Below are positions 35,079 through 44,449 of a DNA stretch of 46,921 nt, in pieces. The notes under the pieces are model-generated. The model was given only the letters and a program-made list of their open reading frames with translations. It was not told the DNA's origin and searched no databases. Position numbers and translations under genes: made by a program. The stretch's first letter is position 1, and the number at the start of each line of letters is the position of its first letter. This DNA comes from Agrobacterium leguminum (GTDB lineage: Bacteria > Pseudomonadota > Alphaproteobacteria > Rhizobiales > Rhizobiaceae): contig NZ_JADQWB010000029.1 in the NCBI RefSeq assembly GCF_015704895.1, forward strand, positions 1 through 46,921. Reading direction: 5' to 3'.

Positions 35079-35308
35079 GGTCGGACTCCTTATATTCGTC
35101 CTAATTTACCTCAGCCGGCGTGTAAACGCTGCCAGACTGGGCCTGTTGCCGGAATCTCCTGCTGTTGGGCGACGCCTCTGCAACTCTTTATGCTGCATCA
35201 AAAAAATATCCCCACGTCGACAGGGCTCGCCCATGTGGTAAGATTTCCTTTGCCGCGCCAGAATTTTATGCCGCGTGTTCAAAAAACAAAAAAGGGGTTC
35301 CGCACGTG

Positions 35309-35785
35309 ATGAAACTTGACCGGATCGATATCAAGATCCTCTACGAATTGCAGAAAAACGGTCGCATCACCAATGTCGAGCTGGCGGAGCTTGTCAATCT
35401 GTCGCCAAGCCCCTGCCTGATGCGGGTGAAGAAGCTGCAGGCGGAAGGTTATATCGAGGGTTATTCGGCGCAGATCAACATCAACAAGCTCGGCCAGACG
35501 CTGACGGTGTTTACGGAAATCACGCTCAAGAACCATCGCCAGATCGATTTCGCCCGCTTCCTCGGCGTTGTCGAAAAGATCGACCAGGTGGTGGAATGCC
35601 ACCTTGTTTCGGGCGGTTACGACTACCTGCTGAAATTCGTCACCTCTGGCATCGTCGAATACCAGTCGATCATGGAGCGGCTGACCGATATGGACGTGGG
35701 CATCGACAAATATTTCAGCTTCGTGGTGCTGAAATCGCCGATCATCAAATCGCATATGCCGCTGACCAGCCTGTTTCCGCTTTGA
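35309..35785 (+). CDS. Lrp/AsnC-family transcriptional regulator
   Basis: This 158-residue Lrp-type protein has an N-terminal HTH (LDRIDIKILYELQKNGRI, then TNVELAELVNLSPSPCLMRVKKL, residues 3-43) and a C-terminal RAM ligand-binding domain with VVECHLVSGGYDYLLKFV. The ATG at 35309 is preferred because the family starts at this point; a GTG lies one codon upstream. It is divergent from the FAD oxidoreductase gene with a 230-nt spacer. Lrp regulators typically sense amino acids. Confidence 0.92.
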   Translation: MKLDRIDIKILYELQKNGRITNVELAELVNLSPSPCLMRVKKLQAEGYIEGYSAQININKLGQTLTVFTEITLKNHRQIDFARFLGVVEKIDQVVECHLVSGGYDYLLKFVTSGIVEYQSIMERLTDMDVGIDKYFSFVVLKSPIIKSHMPLTSLFPL

Positions 35786-35850
35786 GGTGGAGGGAGGGCC
35801 TCAGACATCCGCAGAACCGATGGATTTGGCACGGGCGTTGCATTCACATT

Positions 35851-35965
35851 CCGTCACCCCGGACTTGATCCGGGGTCCAGCGCGATCAAGTCTTTGATCG
35901 CATGATACTCTTTTCACGACGCAGACGCGTCGTGGCTGGATGCCGGATCAAGTCCGGCATGACGG
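35851..35965. repeat. Mosaic palindromic intergenic repeat (RIME-like)
   Basis: This 115-bp element closes on itself with outer arms CCGTCA / TGACGG and contains four consecutive perfect hairpins: CCCCGGA/TCCGGGG (35857-35875), GCGATCAA/TTGATCGC (35882-35901), CACGACGC/GCGTCGTG (35915-35934) and TGCCGGA/TCCGGCA (35941-35959). Inner CCAG and CTGG also pair. This architecture is that of Rhizobium-specific intergenic mosaic elements. It lies between the convergent lrp gene and ABC operon and may end transcription from both sides. Confidence 0.85.
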
Positions 35966-36002
35966 AGGAGAGGTTCTCTTACCTGTTTGGCATTCGTCCA
36001 GC

Positions 36003-37658
36003 TCACCTTTTCGAAAACGCCCGCACCAGTTCCGCATCCTGCTGGAGATTGTCGAGCCATGTCGGGTCGAGTTTCGGCACAGAGGAGAACAGCAGTTTCG
36101 AATAGGGGTGGGAGGGCGATTTGATCGCTTCGGTTTCCAGATGCTCCACCTTCTGCCCGCCATACATCACGACGATTTCGTCGCAGATGGTTTCCACCAC
36201 CGAGAGATCGTGGCTGATGAAGATATAGGAGAGGTTCAGCTCCCGCTGCAGTTCTCCGAGAAGATCGATGATCGCGGCCGCGACCACGGTATCGAGCGCC
36301 GAGGTGATTTCATCGCAGATGATGAGCGAGGGTTCGGCGGCTAGTGCGCGGGCGAAATTGACGCGTTGCTTCTGCCCGCCGGAAAGGCCGGAAGGGTGGC
36401 GGTGACGCACCGAGCGCGGCAGCTTCACCATATCGAGAAGCTCATCGATCCGGGCGTCGCGCGCTTTGCCTTTCATGCCGTGATAGAAGGTCAGCGGCCG
36501 GCCGAGAATATCCTCGATGGGTTTCGACGGGTTGAGTGCGGTATCGGCATATTGGAACACGATCTGCATCCGGCGCAGCTGGTCGCCGGTTCGACGCCGT
36601 GCATCCGCATCCAGCTCGCGGCCTTCGAAGATGACATGGCCGCCGGCCGCCGGCAGAATGCCGGCAATGGCGCGCGCCAGTGTCGATTTTCCGCAACCGG
36701 ATTCGCCGATGATGCCGAGATTGCGACCGGGATAGACCGAAAGGCTGACGCTATCCACCGCACGCACCAGCGGCATCTTGTCTTCGCCCTTCGTTCCGTA
36801 ACCGGCAATCAGCTTTTCGATATCCAGCAGCGGCGTTGCCTGCTCCTGTTTGGCGGGTGTGATGACGCGCGCCTTGTCATGAAAGGCCGTCAGCAGTTCC
36901 CTCGTGTAGGGATGCTGTGCATTTTTGAGGATATTCGTGGTCGTACCGGTTTCCTGAACCTCGCCGCCTTTCAGCACAACGATCCGGTCGGCGATCTGGG
37001 CGACGACGGCAAGATCGTGCGAAACATACACGCCGCCGATGCCGTTCTTGCGCATTGCCGATTTGAAGGCGCGCAGCACCTCGATCTGGGTCGTGACGTC
37101 GAGCGCGGTGGTCGGCTCGTCGAAGATCACCAGCTTCGGGTTGCCGATCAGCGCCATTGCGGCGGAGAGGCGCTGAAGCTGGCCGCCGGACACCTGATGC
37201 GGGTAACGCTCGCCGATGGTCTCGGGGTTGGGCAGCGACAGCGCCTTGAAAAGTTCCACCGCGCGTGTGCGTGCCTCCTGCGGCGGCATCAGATGGTGGA
37301 TGCGGGTGACTTCGATGACCTGATCGATGATCTTTTGCGCCGGGTTGAAGGCGGCGGCGGCGCTTTGCGGCACATAGGCCACTTTCGTGCCGCGGACTTT
37401 GGCGCGTTCGGCCTCGGAAAGCTGCGCCATGTCCTGGCCCGCCACCTTGACGCTGCCGCCGGAAATGCGGCAGCCCGGCCGGGCATAGCCCATCAGGGTC
37501 AGCGCGATGGTGGTCTTGCCGGAACCGCTTTCGCCGATCAGCGCGACGATTTCGCCATCGGCGATGTCGATGTCCACGCCCTTGATGATGTCGATACGGC
37601 GACCGGAATCGGTGGTAGCCTCGACTTTCAGTCCACGGATTTCAACGAGATTGCTCAT
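36003..37658 (-). CDS. Fused double ATPase of a dipeptide-type ABC importer (DppD-DppF fusion)
   Basis: This 551-residue protein contains two complete ATPase domains. The first has Walker A GESGSGKTT at 42-50, signature VSGGQLQRLSAAMAL and Walker B LVIFDEPTTALD. The second has Walker A GESGCGKST near 313-321, signature LSGGQKQRVNFARAL and Walker B LIICDEITSALD. The fusion is common in GsiA/YejF-type systems. TAATG overlap joins it to the upstream permease gene. It is the last gene of the leftward operon and is followed by the RIME-like element. Confidence 0.93.
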   Translation of the reverse strand: MSNLVEIRGLKVEATTDSGRRIDIIKGVDIDIADGEIVALIGESGSGKTTIALTLMGYARPGCRISGGSVKVAGQDMAQLSEAERAKVRGTKVAYVPQSAAAAFNPAQKIIDQVIEVTRIHHLMPPQEARTRAVELFKALSLPNPETIGERYPHQVSGGQLQRLSAAMALIGNPKLVIFDEPTTALDVTTQIEVLRAFKSAMRKNGIGGVYVSHDLAVVAQIADRIVVLKGGEVQETGTTTNILKNAQHPYTRELLTAFHDKARVITPAKQEQATPLLDIEKLIAGYGTKGEDKMPLVRAVDSVSLSVYPGRNLGIIGESGCGKSTLARAIAGILPAAGGHVIFEGRELDADARRRTGDQLRRMQIVFQYADTALNPSKPIEDILGRPLTFYHGMKGKARDARIDELLDMVKLPRSVRHRHPSGLSGGQKQRVNFARALAAEPSLIICDEITSALDTVVAAAIIDLLGELQRELNLSYIFISHDLSVVETICDEIVVMYGGQKVEHLETEAIKSPSHPYSKLLFSSVPKLDPTWLDNLQQDAELVRAFSKR

Positions 37659-38509
37659 TATTCGCTCCTGTCGCGGATTTTCTGCGGCAGATTGTCGATC
37701 AGCAGGTTGACGCTGATCGTCAGGCTGGCAATGGCCAGCGACGGGAAGATGACGGCGGGGGCCGCAAACGGCAGGCCGCCGATGTTTTCACGCACCAGCG
37801 CGCCCCAGTCCGCATTCGGCGGTTGCAGGCCGAGGCCGAGGAAGGAGAGGCCCGACAGAAGCAGCACGATGAACACGAAGCGCACGCCAAGATCGGCCAG
37901 TACGGGCCGAACGATGTTCGGCAGGATTTCAGAGCCGATGAGGTAGAACAGGCTTTCGCCGCGCACCCGGGCGACGGTGACGAAATCCATGGTGTTGACA
38001 TTGACGGCGAGCGCCCGGGCGAAACGATAGGCGCCCGGAGTATAGATGACCGAGAGCGTGATGATCAGCACCGGAATGGAAGAGCCGACGGCGGCGACGA
38101 CCACGAGGCCGAAAAGCTTGCTCGGAATGGAGTTCACCGCATCGAGAAACCGGCTGAGCGCCGCATCGAACCAGCCGCCGATGACGGCGGCGCACATGCC
38201 GAGCACGACGCCGGAGGTGCAGGCGATGGCGACGGCGGCGAGCGATATGCCGACCGTGAAACGCGCGCCCATGAGAATGCGGGAAAACACGTCGCGACCG
38301 AGATAATCGGAACCGAGCCAGAGATCGGAGGTCATCGGCCCGAAATAATCGAGATCGACGATCTCACCGACCGGATGCGGAATGAGATAGGGCGCGAAGA
38401 TTGCGACCATGGCCCAGAAAAAAATGACGAGAAAGCCGAAAACGCCGACTGCGTTGATCTTGTAACCCAAACGCGAGGTCCCCGAAGTTGTTTTGATATT
38501 GTCGACCAT
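37658..38509 (-). CDS. Dipeptide-type ABC importer permease (DppC-like)
   Basis: This 283-residue inner-membrane permease has FLVIFFWAMVAIFAPYLIPHP as first helix region, LWLGSDYLGRDVFSRILMGARFTVG, and the cytoplasmic loop NTMDFVTVARVRGESLFYLI before GSEILPNIVRPVLADLG. It shares one nucleotide with each neighbour (TAATG and TGATG junctions). It forms the channel together with the DppB-like protein. Confidence 0.92.
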   Translation of the reverse strand: MVDNIKTTSGTSRLGYKINAVGVFGFLVIFFWAMVAIFAPYLIPHPVGEIVDLDYFGPMTSDLWLGSDYLGRDVFSRILMGARFTVGISLAAVAIACTSGVVLGMCAAVIGGWFDAALSRFLDAVNSIPSKLFGLVVVAAVGSSIPVLIITLSVIYTPGAYRFARALAVNVNTMDFVTVARVRGESLFYLIGSEILPNIVRPVLADLGVRFVFIVLLLSGLSFLGLGLQPPNADWGALVRENIGGLPFAAPAVIFPSLAIASLTISVNLLIDNLPQKIRDRSE

Positions 38510-39459
38510 CAGCGCAGCCTCGGATTGGACATGATGGCGATGATGTCAGCCGTCGTGATGAGGAGGAGATAACCGACGCAGAAGATCATCGCGCAGCTCT
38601 GGATCAGCGGCAGGTCGCGGGTCGCGACGCCATCGACCATCAGCTTGGCGATGCCGGGATAATTGAAGATCGTCTCGACGATGATGACGCCGCCGACGAG
38701 ATAGGAAAGCGACAGCGCCACCGCATTGACGATGGGACCGAGCGCATTGGGAAGCGCATGGCGAAGCACGATGCGCATGCGCGGCGCGCCCTTCAAAAGC
38801 GCCATTTCCACATAGGGCGTATCCAGTGTCTCGATGACGGCGGCGCGGCTCATGCGGATCATCTGTGCGGAAACAACGAAGGTCAGCGTGATAACCGGCA
38901 TGGCATAGACCCGCAGAACATCGAAAAGCGTGTGAACTTCGCTGACCAGCGACAGCGCCGGAAGCCATTTCAGATAGACGGCGAAAAGCAGCACGGCGAG
39001 TGTGGCGATCATGAATTCCGGCACCGAGATGACGCCGATGGTCAGCACGGTGACGACCCGGTCATAAAGCGTTCCGCGCAACATGGCGGAGCTGATGCCG
39101 AGGGTGAGCGCCAGCGGCACGGCGATGATGGTGGTAATGCCGGCAAGCTTCATGGAGTTGACGAAGCGCGGGCCGATAAGATCGGCAATCGCCATGTTGT
39201 TGGCGTAGGACGTGCCGAGTTCGCCCTGCAGCAGGCCGAGAAGCCAGCGGACGAAACGCAGGAGGGCGGGGTCGTCGAGATGCATGGCGGTGCGCAGGCC
39301 GGCCACGGCCTCCGGCGTCGCCGCCTGGCCAAGAAGGATCGTCGCCGTGTCGCCGGGCAGCAGGCTGGTAGCGGAAAAGACGATAAACGACACGATAAGC
39401 AGCGTCGTCAGCATGACGACCAGCCGCCTGGCGATAAGGGATAATATCCGGCTGTTCAT
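38509..39459 (-). CDS. Dipeptide-type ABC importer permease (DppB-like)
   Basis: This 316-residue permease has an N-terminal helix MLTTLLIVSFIVFSATSLLPGD, several further hydrophobic segments and the EAA-type loop DTPYVEMALLKGAPRMRIVLRHALPNALG. It lies 92 nt downstream of the binding-protein gene, separated from it by a hairpin (39517-39540), and is one nucleotide overlapped with the next permease. Confidence 0.92.
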   Translation of the reverse strand: MNSRILSLIARRLVVMLTTLLIVSFIVFSATSLLPGDTATILLGQAATPEAVAGLRTAMHLDDPALLRFVRWLLGLLQGELGTSYANNMAIADLIGPRFVNSMKLAGITTIIAVPLALTLGISSAMLRGTLYDRVVTVLTIGVISVPEFMIATLAVLLFAVYLKWLPALSLVSEVHTLFDVLRVYAMPVITLTFVVSAQMIRMSRAAVIETLDTPYVEMALLKGAPRMRIVLRHALPNALGPIVNAVALSLSYLVGGVIIVETIFNYPGIAKLMVDGVATRDLPLIQSCAMIFCVGYLLLITTADIIAIMSNPRLR

Positions 39460-39516
39460 TCACATGCTCCTGCGACGTGCCTGATTGTGGAGGCTTTCCG
39501 CAACGACGGAAAGGCT

Positions 39517-39540
39517 GCCGGGCGCATTTTCGCGCCCGGC
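39517..39540 (-). other. Hairpin between binding-protein and permease genes
   Basis: GCCGGGCGC and GCGCCCGGC form a perfect 9-bp stem with a 6-nt loop, and a weaker CTTTCCG/CGGAAAG stem lies beside it. There is no T-run. It probably stabilises or partly terminates the mRNA so that more binding protein than permease is made. Confidence 0.6.
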
Positions 39541-39551
39541 TCCATGGTCTA

Positions 39552-41162
39552 TCAGGCTTCGAGCCAGACGTATTCCGCAAAGGCATAACCCATCATGCCG
39601 CCGAGCGGATTGGCTTCCAGCCCCTTCAGCTTGGAGGTGATGGCGTCAACGTTCGAAATATAGGCGGGGATGATGGTGCCGGCTTCGTCGGCGATCATCG
39701 TTTCCAGCTCGAAGTAGATCTGCTTGCGCTTGTCCATATCGAGCATGCCGCGTGCTTCGAGCATCAGCTTGTCGAATTTCGGCGACTTGTACTGGCTTTC
39801 GTTCCACGGTGCGTCGGAAGCATAGAGCAGGGAGAACAGGATGTCCGGCGTCGGGCGCGGGTTGATGTTGCCGAAATGGACCGGCGCTTTCAGCCAGTAA
39901 TTGCTCCAGTAACCGTCCGAAGGCACGCGCTGCACATCCAGCTTGACGCCGATTTCGGCGGCGGAAGCCTGGATGATCATCGCCATGTCGACGGAAGAGC
40001 TTGCCGCATCCGATGCGATGACCGGAATGGACTGGCCGATGAGGCCGGCTTTTTCAAAGTGGAACTTCGCCTTGTCCGGATCGAAGGCTTTCGGCTTCAG
40101 GTCCGGATTGTGGTAGGGGTTCATCGGCGGAACCGGCTGGTCGTTGCCGACTTCACCCAGACCGCGCAGCGCCGCCTTGACGATCTGCTCGCGATTGACG
40201 ATCGACTTCATGCCGGCGATGAAATCGGCATTGTTGCCCGGCGCCTGGTCGAGACGCATATTGAGGTTGGTGTAGTTTCCGGACGTCGTCTTGGAAAGAA
40301 CGACACCGTCCTGCTTGTCGAGCAGGCGCAGCGCACGCGGGTTGATGGAGGCTGCGAGCTGGATGTCGCCGGAAAGAAGCGCGTTCACGCGGGCATTGTC
40401 GTCCGAGATCGCGAAGAACTCGAAGCTGTCCACATGCGGCCCGCCCGATTTCCAGTAATTGGTATTCTTGGCCATGATCGAGCGCACGCCCGGCTCGAAT
40501 TTTTCGATCTTGAAGGCGCCCGTGCCGTTGCCCTTGGAAAAATCGGTCGTGCCGTCGGCGACGATCATGAAATGGTGCATGGCAAGGATCGTCGGCAGGT
40601 CGGCATTGGCGCTGGCCAGCGTGATTTCGACGGTGCTCTTGTCGACAGCCTTGAAGCCGGTCATCTGGGCGGCGATCTTGGCGACCTTGGAGCCGACGGC
40701 CGGATCGAGATGGCGCTTCAGCGAATAGACCACGTCATCGGCGGTCAGCGACTTGCCGTCATGGAAGGTAACGCCGGAACGCAGCTTCACCGTCCAGGTC
40801 TTGGCGTCCTTGGATTCGATCGACTCGGCCAGCTCCATCTGTGGCGTGCCCGAAGCATCGAGGAAGCTCAGGCGGTTATAGAGCGCGCAGCAACGGACGT
40901 AGTCCGTCGACAGCGAAGCCTTCGCCGGATCGAGCGTATCGGCGGTGGAGGAGGACCAGCCGGCAGCTTTCAGCGTGCCGCCGGATACCGGCGTTGCGGC
41001 AACGGCGCCAGAGGCGCGGCCGAGGATGGCCGAACCGGCGGAAAGGGCGACGCCGCCCGCCAGCAGCATGTGAAGCAGCTCACGCCGCGTTGCGCCGCGT
41101 CGGATCGCCTGTTCAACGGCGGCATCGTCGGAGCGGCTCCAGTTTGTAATCCTGTCACTCAT
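39552..41162 (-). CDS. ABC importer substrate-binding protein, family 5, Tat-type signal
   Basis: This 536-residue SBP_bac_5 protein delivers ligand to the adjacent permeases. The start at 41162 follows AAAAGGGGAAG; the frame upstream of it to 41243 has no family character. An unusually long N-region precedes the twin-arginine motif ATRRELLHMLLAGG (residues 23-36), suggesting Tat export. WTVKLRSGVTFHDGKSLTAD in the early part and YFELETMIADEAGTIIPAY near the end are family segments. Cargo is unknown; peptides, opines or other amines fit the neighbourhood. Confidence 0.9.
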   Translation of the reverse strand: MSDRITNWSRSDDAAVEQAIRRGATRRELLHMLLAGGVALSAGSAILGRASGAVAATPVSGGTLKAAGWSSSTADTLDPAKASLSTDYVRCCALYNRLSFLDASGTPQMELAESIESKDAKTWTVKLRSGVTFHDGKSLTADDVVYSLKRHLDPAVGSKVAKIAAQMTGFKAVDKSTVEITLASANADLPTILAMHHFMIVADGTTDFSKGNGTGAFKIEKFEPGVRSIMAKNTNYWKSGGPHVDSFEFFAISDDNARVNALLSGDIQLAASINPRALRLLDKQDGVVLSKTTSGNYTNLNMRLDQAPGNNADFIAGMKSIVNREQIVKAALRGLGEVGNDQPVPPMNPYHNPDLKPKAFDPDKAKFHFEKAGLIGQSIPVIASDAASSSVDMAMIIQASAAEIGVKLDVQRVPSDGYWSNYWLKAPVHFGNINPRPTPDILFSLLYASDAPWNESQYKSPKFDKLMLEARGMLDMDKRKQIYFELETMIADEAGTIIPAYISNVDAITSKLKGLEANPLGGMMGYAFAEYVWLEA

Positions 41163-41255
41163 GGTCTTCCCCTTTTGTATGATTTGTTGAAATGCGTCTG
41201 AAGAAATTTCCGGCATGCCGCATCCCAGTTCGCGGCACGCCATTGGCGGGGCGGC

Positions 41256-41969
41256 TCAGCCGCCCGTCTGTTTCACTGCTTCGGCAAGGCCGGCCATGGA
41301 GGTGAAGTGGTAGTCCGGCTCGGTAAAGTTTTCCGGCTCGATCGTACCGCCATATCCTTTCTGGGCGTGGCGACGCTCGATCCAGCAATTGGTCATGCCC
41401 AGTTTCCGGGAAATGCCGATATCGTGGTACTGGCTTTGCGCGACGTGCAGAATGTCGTCCTTCGATGCGCCTTCGCTTTCCACAAAGGCAAAGACCTTTT
41501 CGAAGAAGGCGGGATCGGGTTTTTCGGTGCCGGTGTCATCCGCCGTGAAAGCGGCATGAAAGGGATTGCCGAGTTCCTTCGAGAAATATTCGAAGGCCCA
41601 GCGCTGGGCGTTGGTCATCGCGATGAGGCGATGCGTCTTGGCAAGCTCGGCCATGGCGGCGCGGCTGTCTTCAAAGCCTTTCCAGCTTTTTGCCGCATCG
41701 CGCAGGCGTTCACCGAATGCGCGTTCCGCCGGCAGGCCGAGTTCGGGAGCGATGATCAGGTATACGCGGACGAGGTCATCCGGAAACAGGTCGGTCGCGT
41801 CGGAATAACGGGCCGCGCGGTAAAGCGCGAGCGCCTTTTCACCATCGACCTCCACGCCGTTTTCCGCGCCGATTGCGGCCAGCGTCGATTTCAGGCCGCC
41901 TTCGAAATCGATGAGGGTTCCCACCACGTCGAAGCTCATATATTTGAAGTCGCTCAGTTTTTTGGGCAA
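41256..41969 (-). CDS. HAD-superfamily hydrolase, 2-haloacid dehalogenase type II-like
   Basis: This 237-residue HAD protein has the nucleophile Asp14 in FDVVGTLIDFE, a Ser/Thr loop region AMTNAQRW and the acidic motif around HVAQSQYHDIGISRKLGM. It resembles L-2-haloacid dehalogenases, but many such proteins act on other substrates. It is encoded 93 nt upstream of the binding-protein gene on the same strand and may be the first gene of that operon. A second HAD of the same group is at 44772..45440. Confidence 0.85.
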   Translation of the reverse strand: MPKKLSDFKYMSFDVVGTLIDFEGGLKSTLAAIGAENGVEVDGEKALALYRAARYSDATDLFPDDLVRVYLIIAPELGLPAERAFGERLRDAAKSWKGFEDSRAAMAELAKTHRLIAMTNAQRWAFEYFSKELGNPFHAAFTADDTGTEKPDPAFFEKVFAFVESEGASKDDILHVAQSQYHDIGISRKLGMTNCWIERRHAQKGYGGTIEPENFTEPDYHFTSMAGLAEAVKQTGG

Positions 41970-42224
41970 TGTCGGTCTCCGCTTTGCCGCCTCGGCCTCT
42001 TGGGGAGCCTGCGGCAGATTATTCTGTTCCCGGACGGGATCCTTGCCCCGTTCCCATTTGCGATTACGCCCTTTTTTATGGCGTTTAGTGCCGTTTGCAT
42101 TAATAGTTTGGCACTTTCGGCACGCCGGATTCGCCGAAATGGATCGGCTCTTCGGCAGAATATTGCGAATATGCGGTGCATTGCGACATTTCGAGAGGGT
42201 GCCGCAACGCCACCAGCTATCGCC
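41970..42224. promoter_or_regulatory. Intergenic region upstream of the HAD/importer operon
   Basis: This 255-nt spacer between two leftward genes has no ORF that I can support. It holds the inverted repeat AGTGCC-N17-GGCACT (42087-42115) and a nearby direct repeat GAATATTGC/GAATATGCG around 42156-42173. These are candidate operators for the HAD and importer genes, whose promoter should be here. The aminotransferase gene upstream may also end in this region. Confidence 0.4.
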
Positions 42225-43598
42225 TCAGGCCATGGCGGCTCGTACCGCGGGGTCTTCGAGCGTCTGGTCGAGGGTCTTCAGCGTCCGCTCGATGATGGCG
42301 TCGATCTCGCTGTCGGTGCAGCAGAGCGGCGGCGCGTAACCCAGAATACCGTTCGCAAAGGCGCGCACGATCAGGCCGTTTTCCCAGGCGCGGTCGAAAA
42401 CCTTGCGGGCGGGGGCCGCAGCGGCCGGCAGCGGGGTCTTTTTGTCCTTGTCGGTCACGAGTTCGACGGCGGCGAGCATGCCGCGCCCGCGGACATCGCC
42501 GACCAGCGGATGGCTTCTCAGGCTCTCAAGACCCGCCATCAGCCTTTCACCGGCGCGGCGGCCGTTTTCCAGCAGCCCGCCCTCGTAAAGTTTCAGCACT
42601 TCGAGACCGACGGCGGCGCTGACGGGATGGGCGGAATAGGTGTAGCCATGCCCGATTGCGGCCTCGCCTGCGAAGTCGGCTATTGTATCATAGACGTGGT
42701 CCGCCATGAAGACGGCGCCCATCGGCACGTAGCCGGAGGTGAGACCCTTGGCGGTGGTGATGAAGTCCGGCACGATATCCTCGTCGGCACAGGCAAACAG
42801 CGGCCCCGTGCGGCCAAAGCCGGTGATGACTTCGTCGGCGACGAAAAGGATGCCATAGGACCGGCAGAGGTCGCGCATGGCCTTGACCCAGCCGGGAGGC
42901 GGCACGAGAACCCCGCCGGAACCCTGGATCGGCTCCGCATAGAAGGCGGCGACGCGGTCCGGACCGATCGTCTCGATCTTGTCCTTCAGGATTTGCAGGG
43001 AGGATGCGATGATGGCGGCCGGGTCGCTTCCCACTGGGTTACGGTAGGCGTAGTGCGACGGGATTTTGTGCTGCCAGTCGTAAGGCACGCCGAAACCGGC
43101 ATGGAAAGCGGGCAGGGCGGTGAGGCCCGAACCGGCGGTGGTGGAGCCGTGATAACCCTGTTCGATGGAGATGAACTGGTCGCGCTGCGGCTGGCCCTTG
43201 GCATGCCAGTAATAGCGGATGAACCGAATGGTGCTGTCCACCGCATCGGAGCCGCCAAGCGTGAAATAGACGTGGTTGAGATCGCCCGGTGCGCGGTCCG
43301 CAAGCTCCGAGGCCAGCCGGATGGCCGGTTCGCTGCCAATGTCGAAATAGGCCGTCGCATAGGGCAATTCCCGCATCTGCTTTGCCGCCGCCTCGACGAT
43401 GCTGTCATGGCCGTAACCGGCATTGACGCACCACAGGCCGGCAAAACCATCGATGAGCTGATGGCCGGTAATATCGGTGACGGTTGCGCCGCGTGCCGAT
43501 TGCAGTACCCGCACGCCCAGCTTCTCATGGCCGCGGAAGGAAGAGACAGGGTGCACCAGATGGGCGCGATCCAGTTCGATGAGTGAATTGCTTAACAT
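42225..43598 (-). CDS. Class III pyridoxal-phosphate aminotransferase
   Basis: This 457-residue class-III (omega) aminotransferase has GSDAVDSTIRFIRYYWHAKG, the PLP-phosphate and aromatic stacking region ISIEQGYHGSTTAGSGLT, the LFVADEVITGFGRTG motif with the PLP-pyridine Asp, and the Schiff-base Lys in TTAKGLTSGYVPMGAV. Relatives transfer amino groups from omega-amino acids, polyamines or taurine-like compounds to pyruvate or 2-oxoglutarate. It is followed after 14 nt upstream by the GNAT gene on the same strand, making a two-gene unit. Confidence 0.92.
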   Translation of the reverse strand: MLSNSLIELDRAHLVHPVSSFRGHEKLGVRVLQSARGATVTDITGHQLIDGFAGLWCVNAGYGHDSIVEAAAKQMRELPYATAYFDIGSEPAIRLASELADRAPGDLNHVYFTLGGSDAVDSTIRFIRYYWHAKGQPQRDQFISIEQGYHGSTTAGSGLTALPAFHAGFGVPYDWQHKIPSHYAYRNPVGSDPAAIIASSLQILKDKIETIGPDRVAAFYAEPIQGSGGVLVPPPGWVKAMRDLCRSYGILFVADEVITGFGRTGPLFACADEDIVPDFITTAKGLTSGYVPMGAVFMADHVYDTIADFAGEAAIGHGYTYSAHPVSAAVGLEVLKLYEGGLLENGRRAGERLMAGLESLRSHPLVGDVRGRGMLAAVELVTDKDKKTPLPAAAAPARKVFDRAWENGLIVRAFANGILGYAPPLCCTDSEIDAIIERTLKTLDQTLEDPAVRAAMA

Positions 43599-43612
43599 GG
43601 GTCTCTCCGGAT

Positions 43613-44449
43613 TCAGCCCAGCGCCTGGCTGGTCAATGCGAATGTTTTCAGTTTTTTGTCAGCGGGGATTTCGGTTTTCGACCGGCGCATGGCGATGCCG
43701 CCGCCGACATGGCCAAGACCGCGTTCGGCAAGCCAGGGGGCAAGGCCCGTATCGGCGGTAGTATCCACGCGCAGGAATGCGCCGGGACGTTCAGAAAACA
43801 CGAATGCGATCAGTTCTTTCGCGATTTCAGCATTTTCCGCCACGACCGGGCCGATGACTTCGCCGCGCCCGAAGGCGCGAAGTGCTGCAAAGCCCTTGAT
43901 GACGCCCTGTTCCTGCACGAGTGCGAAACGCGCCCTTTCGGCAAGTGCTGCAAAAAGGGCCGTGCGATCCGCACCGAAAGCCTGCGCATCGAGCGCGGCG
44001 AGTTCGGCCGGATCAATGGTTTCCGCCCAGGTGACACCTTCCGGCCTGTCGGTTGCGGCCGGAATGCCCTGATGCTGGAGCACTTCGCCGCAGGCGGCGA
44101 AGCCCAGCTTTTCATAAAGGGGCAGGCCGTCGGCCGTGGCTACAAGACGGCACTCGCGATTTTCTGCTGCGTCCATTGCCGCGCCCATCAATTGGCGTCC
44201 AAGGCCGCGGCCGCGCATGCTCTCGTCCACGATCACCATATTGACGGTGGCGCAGGTGTCTCCGAGAATTGTCGCCATGGCGGTTCCGACGACACGCCCG
44301 TTTTCCAGGGCGACGAACCCCTTGCTCAGGGAAAGGACCAGCGCCCAGTCTTCTTTCCGGTGCGGCCAGCCGGCCTGGCGGGAAAGTTCAACAGCCGCGT
44401 CGAGGTGGTCCGGTTGAAACGTTTGGATATCGATCAGGCTCGCCTGCAT
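43613..44449 (-). CDS. GNAT acetyltransferase with C-terminal second acetyltransferase-like domain
   Basis: This 278-residue protein has an N-terminal GNAT domain with VDESMRGRGLGRQLMGAAMD (acetyl-CoA loop) and LYEKLGFAACGEVLQHQG. The C-terminal half of about 130 residues has ALVQEQGVIKGFAALRAFGRGEVIGPVV and resembles the Acetyltransf_18-type partner domain. It is the promoter-proximal gene of the unit with the aminotransferase. Acceptor unknown; an amine substrate of the adjacent pathway is possible. Confidence 0.85.
   Translation of the reverse strand: MQASLIDIQTFQPDHLDAAVELSRQAGWPHRKEDWALVLSLSKGFVALENGRVVGTAMATILGDTCATVNMVIVDESMRGRGLGRQLMGAAMDAAENRECRLVATADGLPLYEKLGFAACGEVLQHQGIPAATDRPEGVTWAETIDPAELAALDAQAFGADRTALFAALAERARFALVQEQGVIKGFAALRAFGRGEVIGPVVAENAEIAKELIAFVFSERPGAFLRVDTTADTGLAPWLAERGLGHVGGGIAMRRSKTEIPADKKLKTFALTSQALG

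Noticed and set aside
39477..41201. A 574-codon plus-strand frame
   Set aside because: Exact antisense shadow of the binding-protein gene, whose minus-strand product has clear family motifs and a signal sequence.
42109..42124. Possible sigma-54 promoter (TTGGCAC followed by GC)
   Set aside because: The GG and GC elements are two bases too close compared with the consensus spacing, and no TTGC block is present.
41307..43586. A 759-codon open frame on the plus strand
   Set aside because: It lies antisense to the HAD and aminotransferase genes, spans their intergenic region and shows no family motif. Long antisense frames are expected in GC-rich coding DNA.
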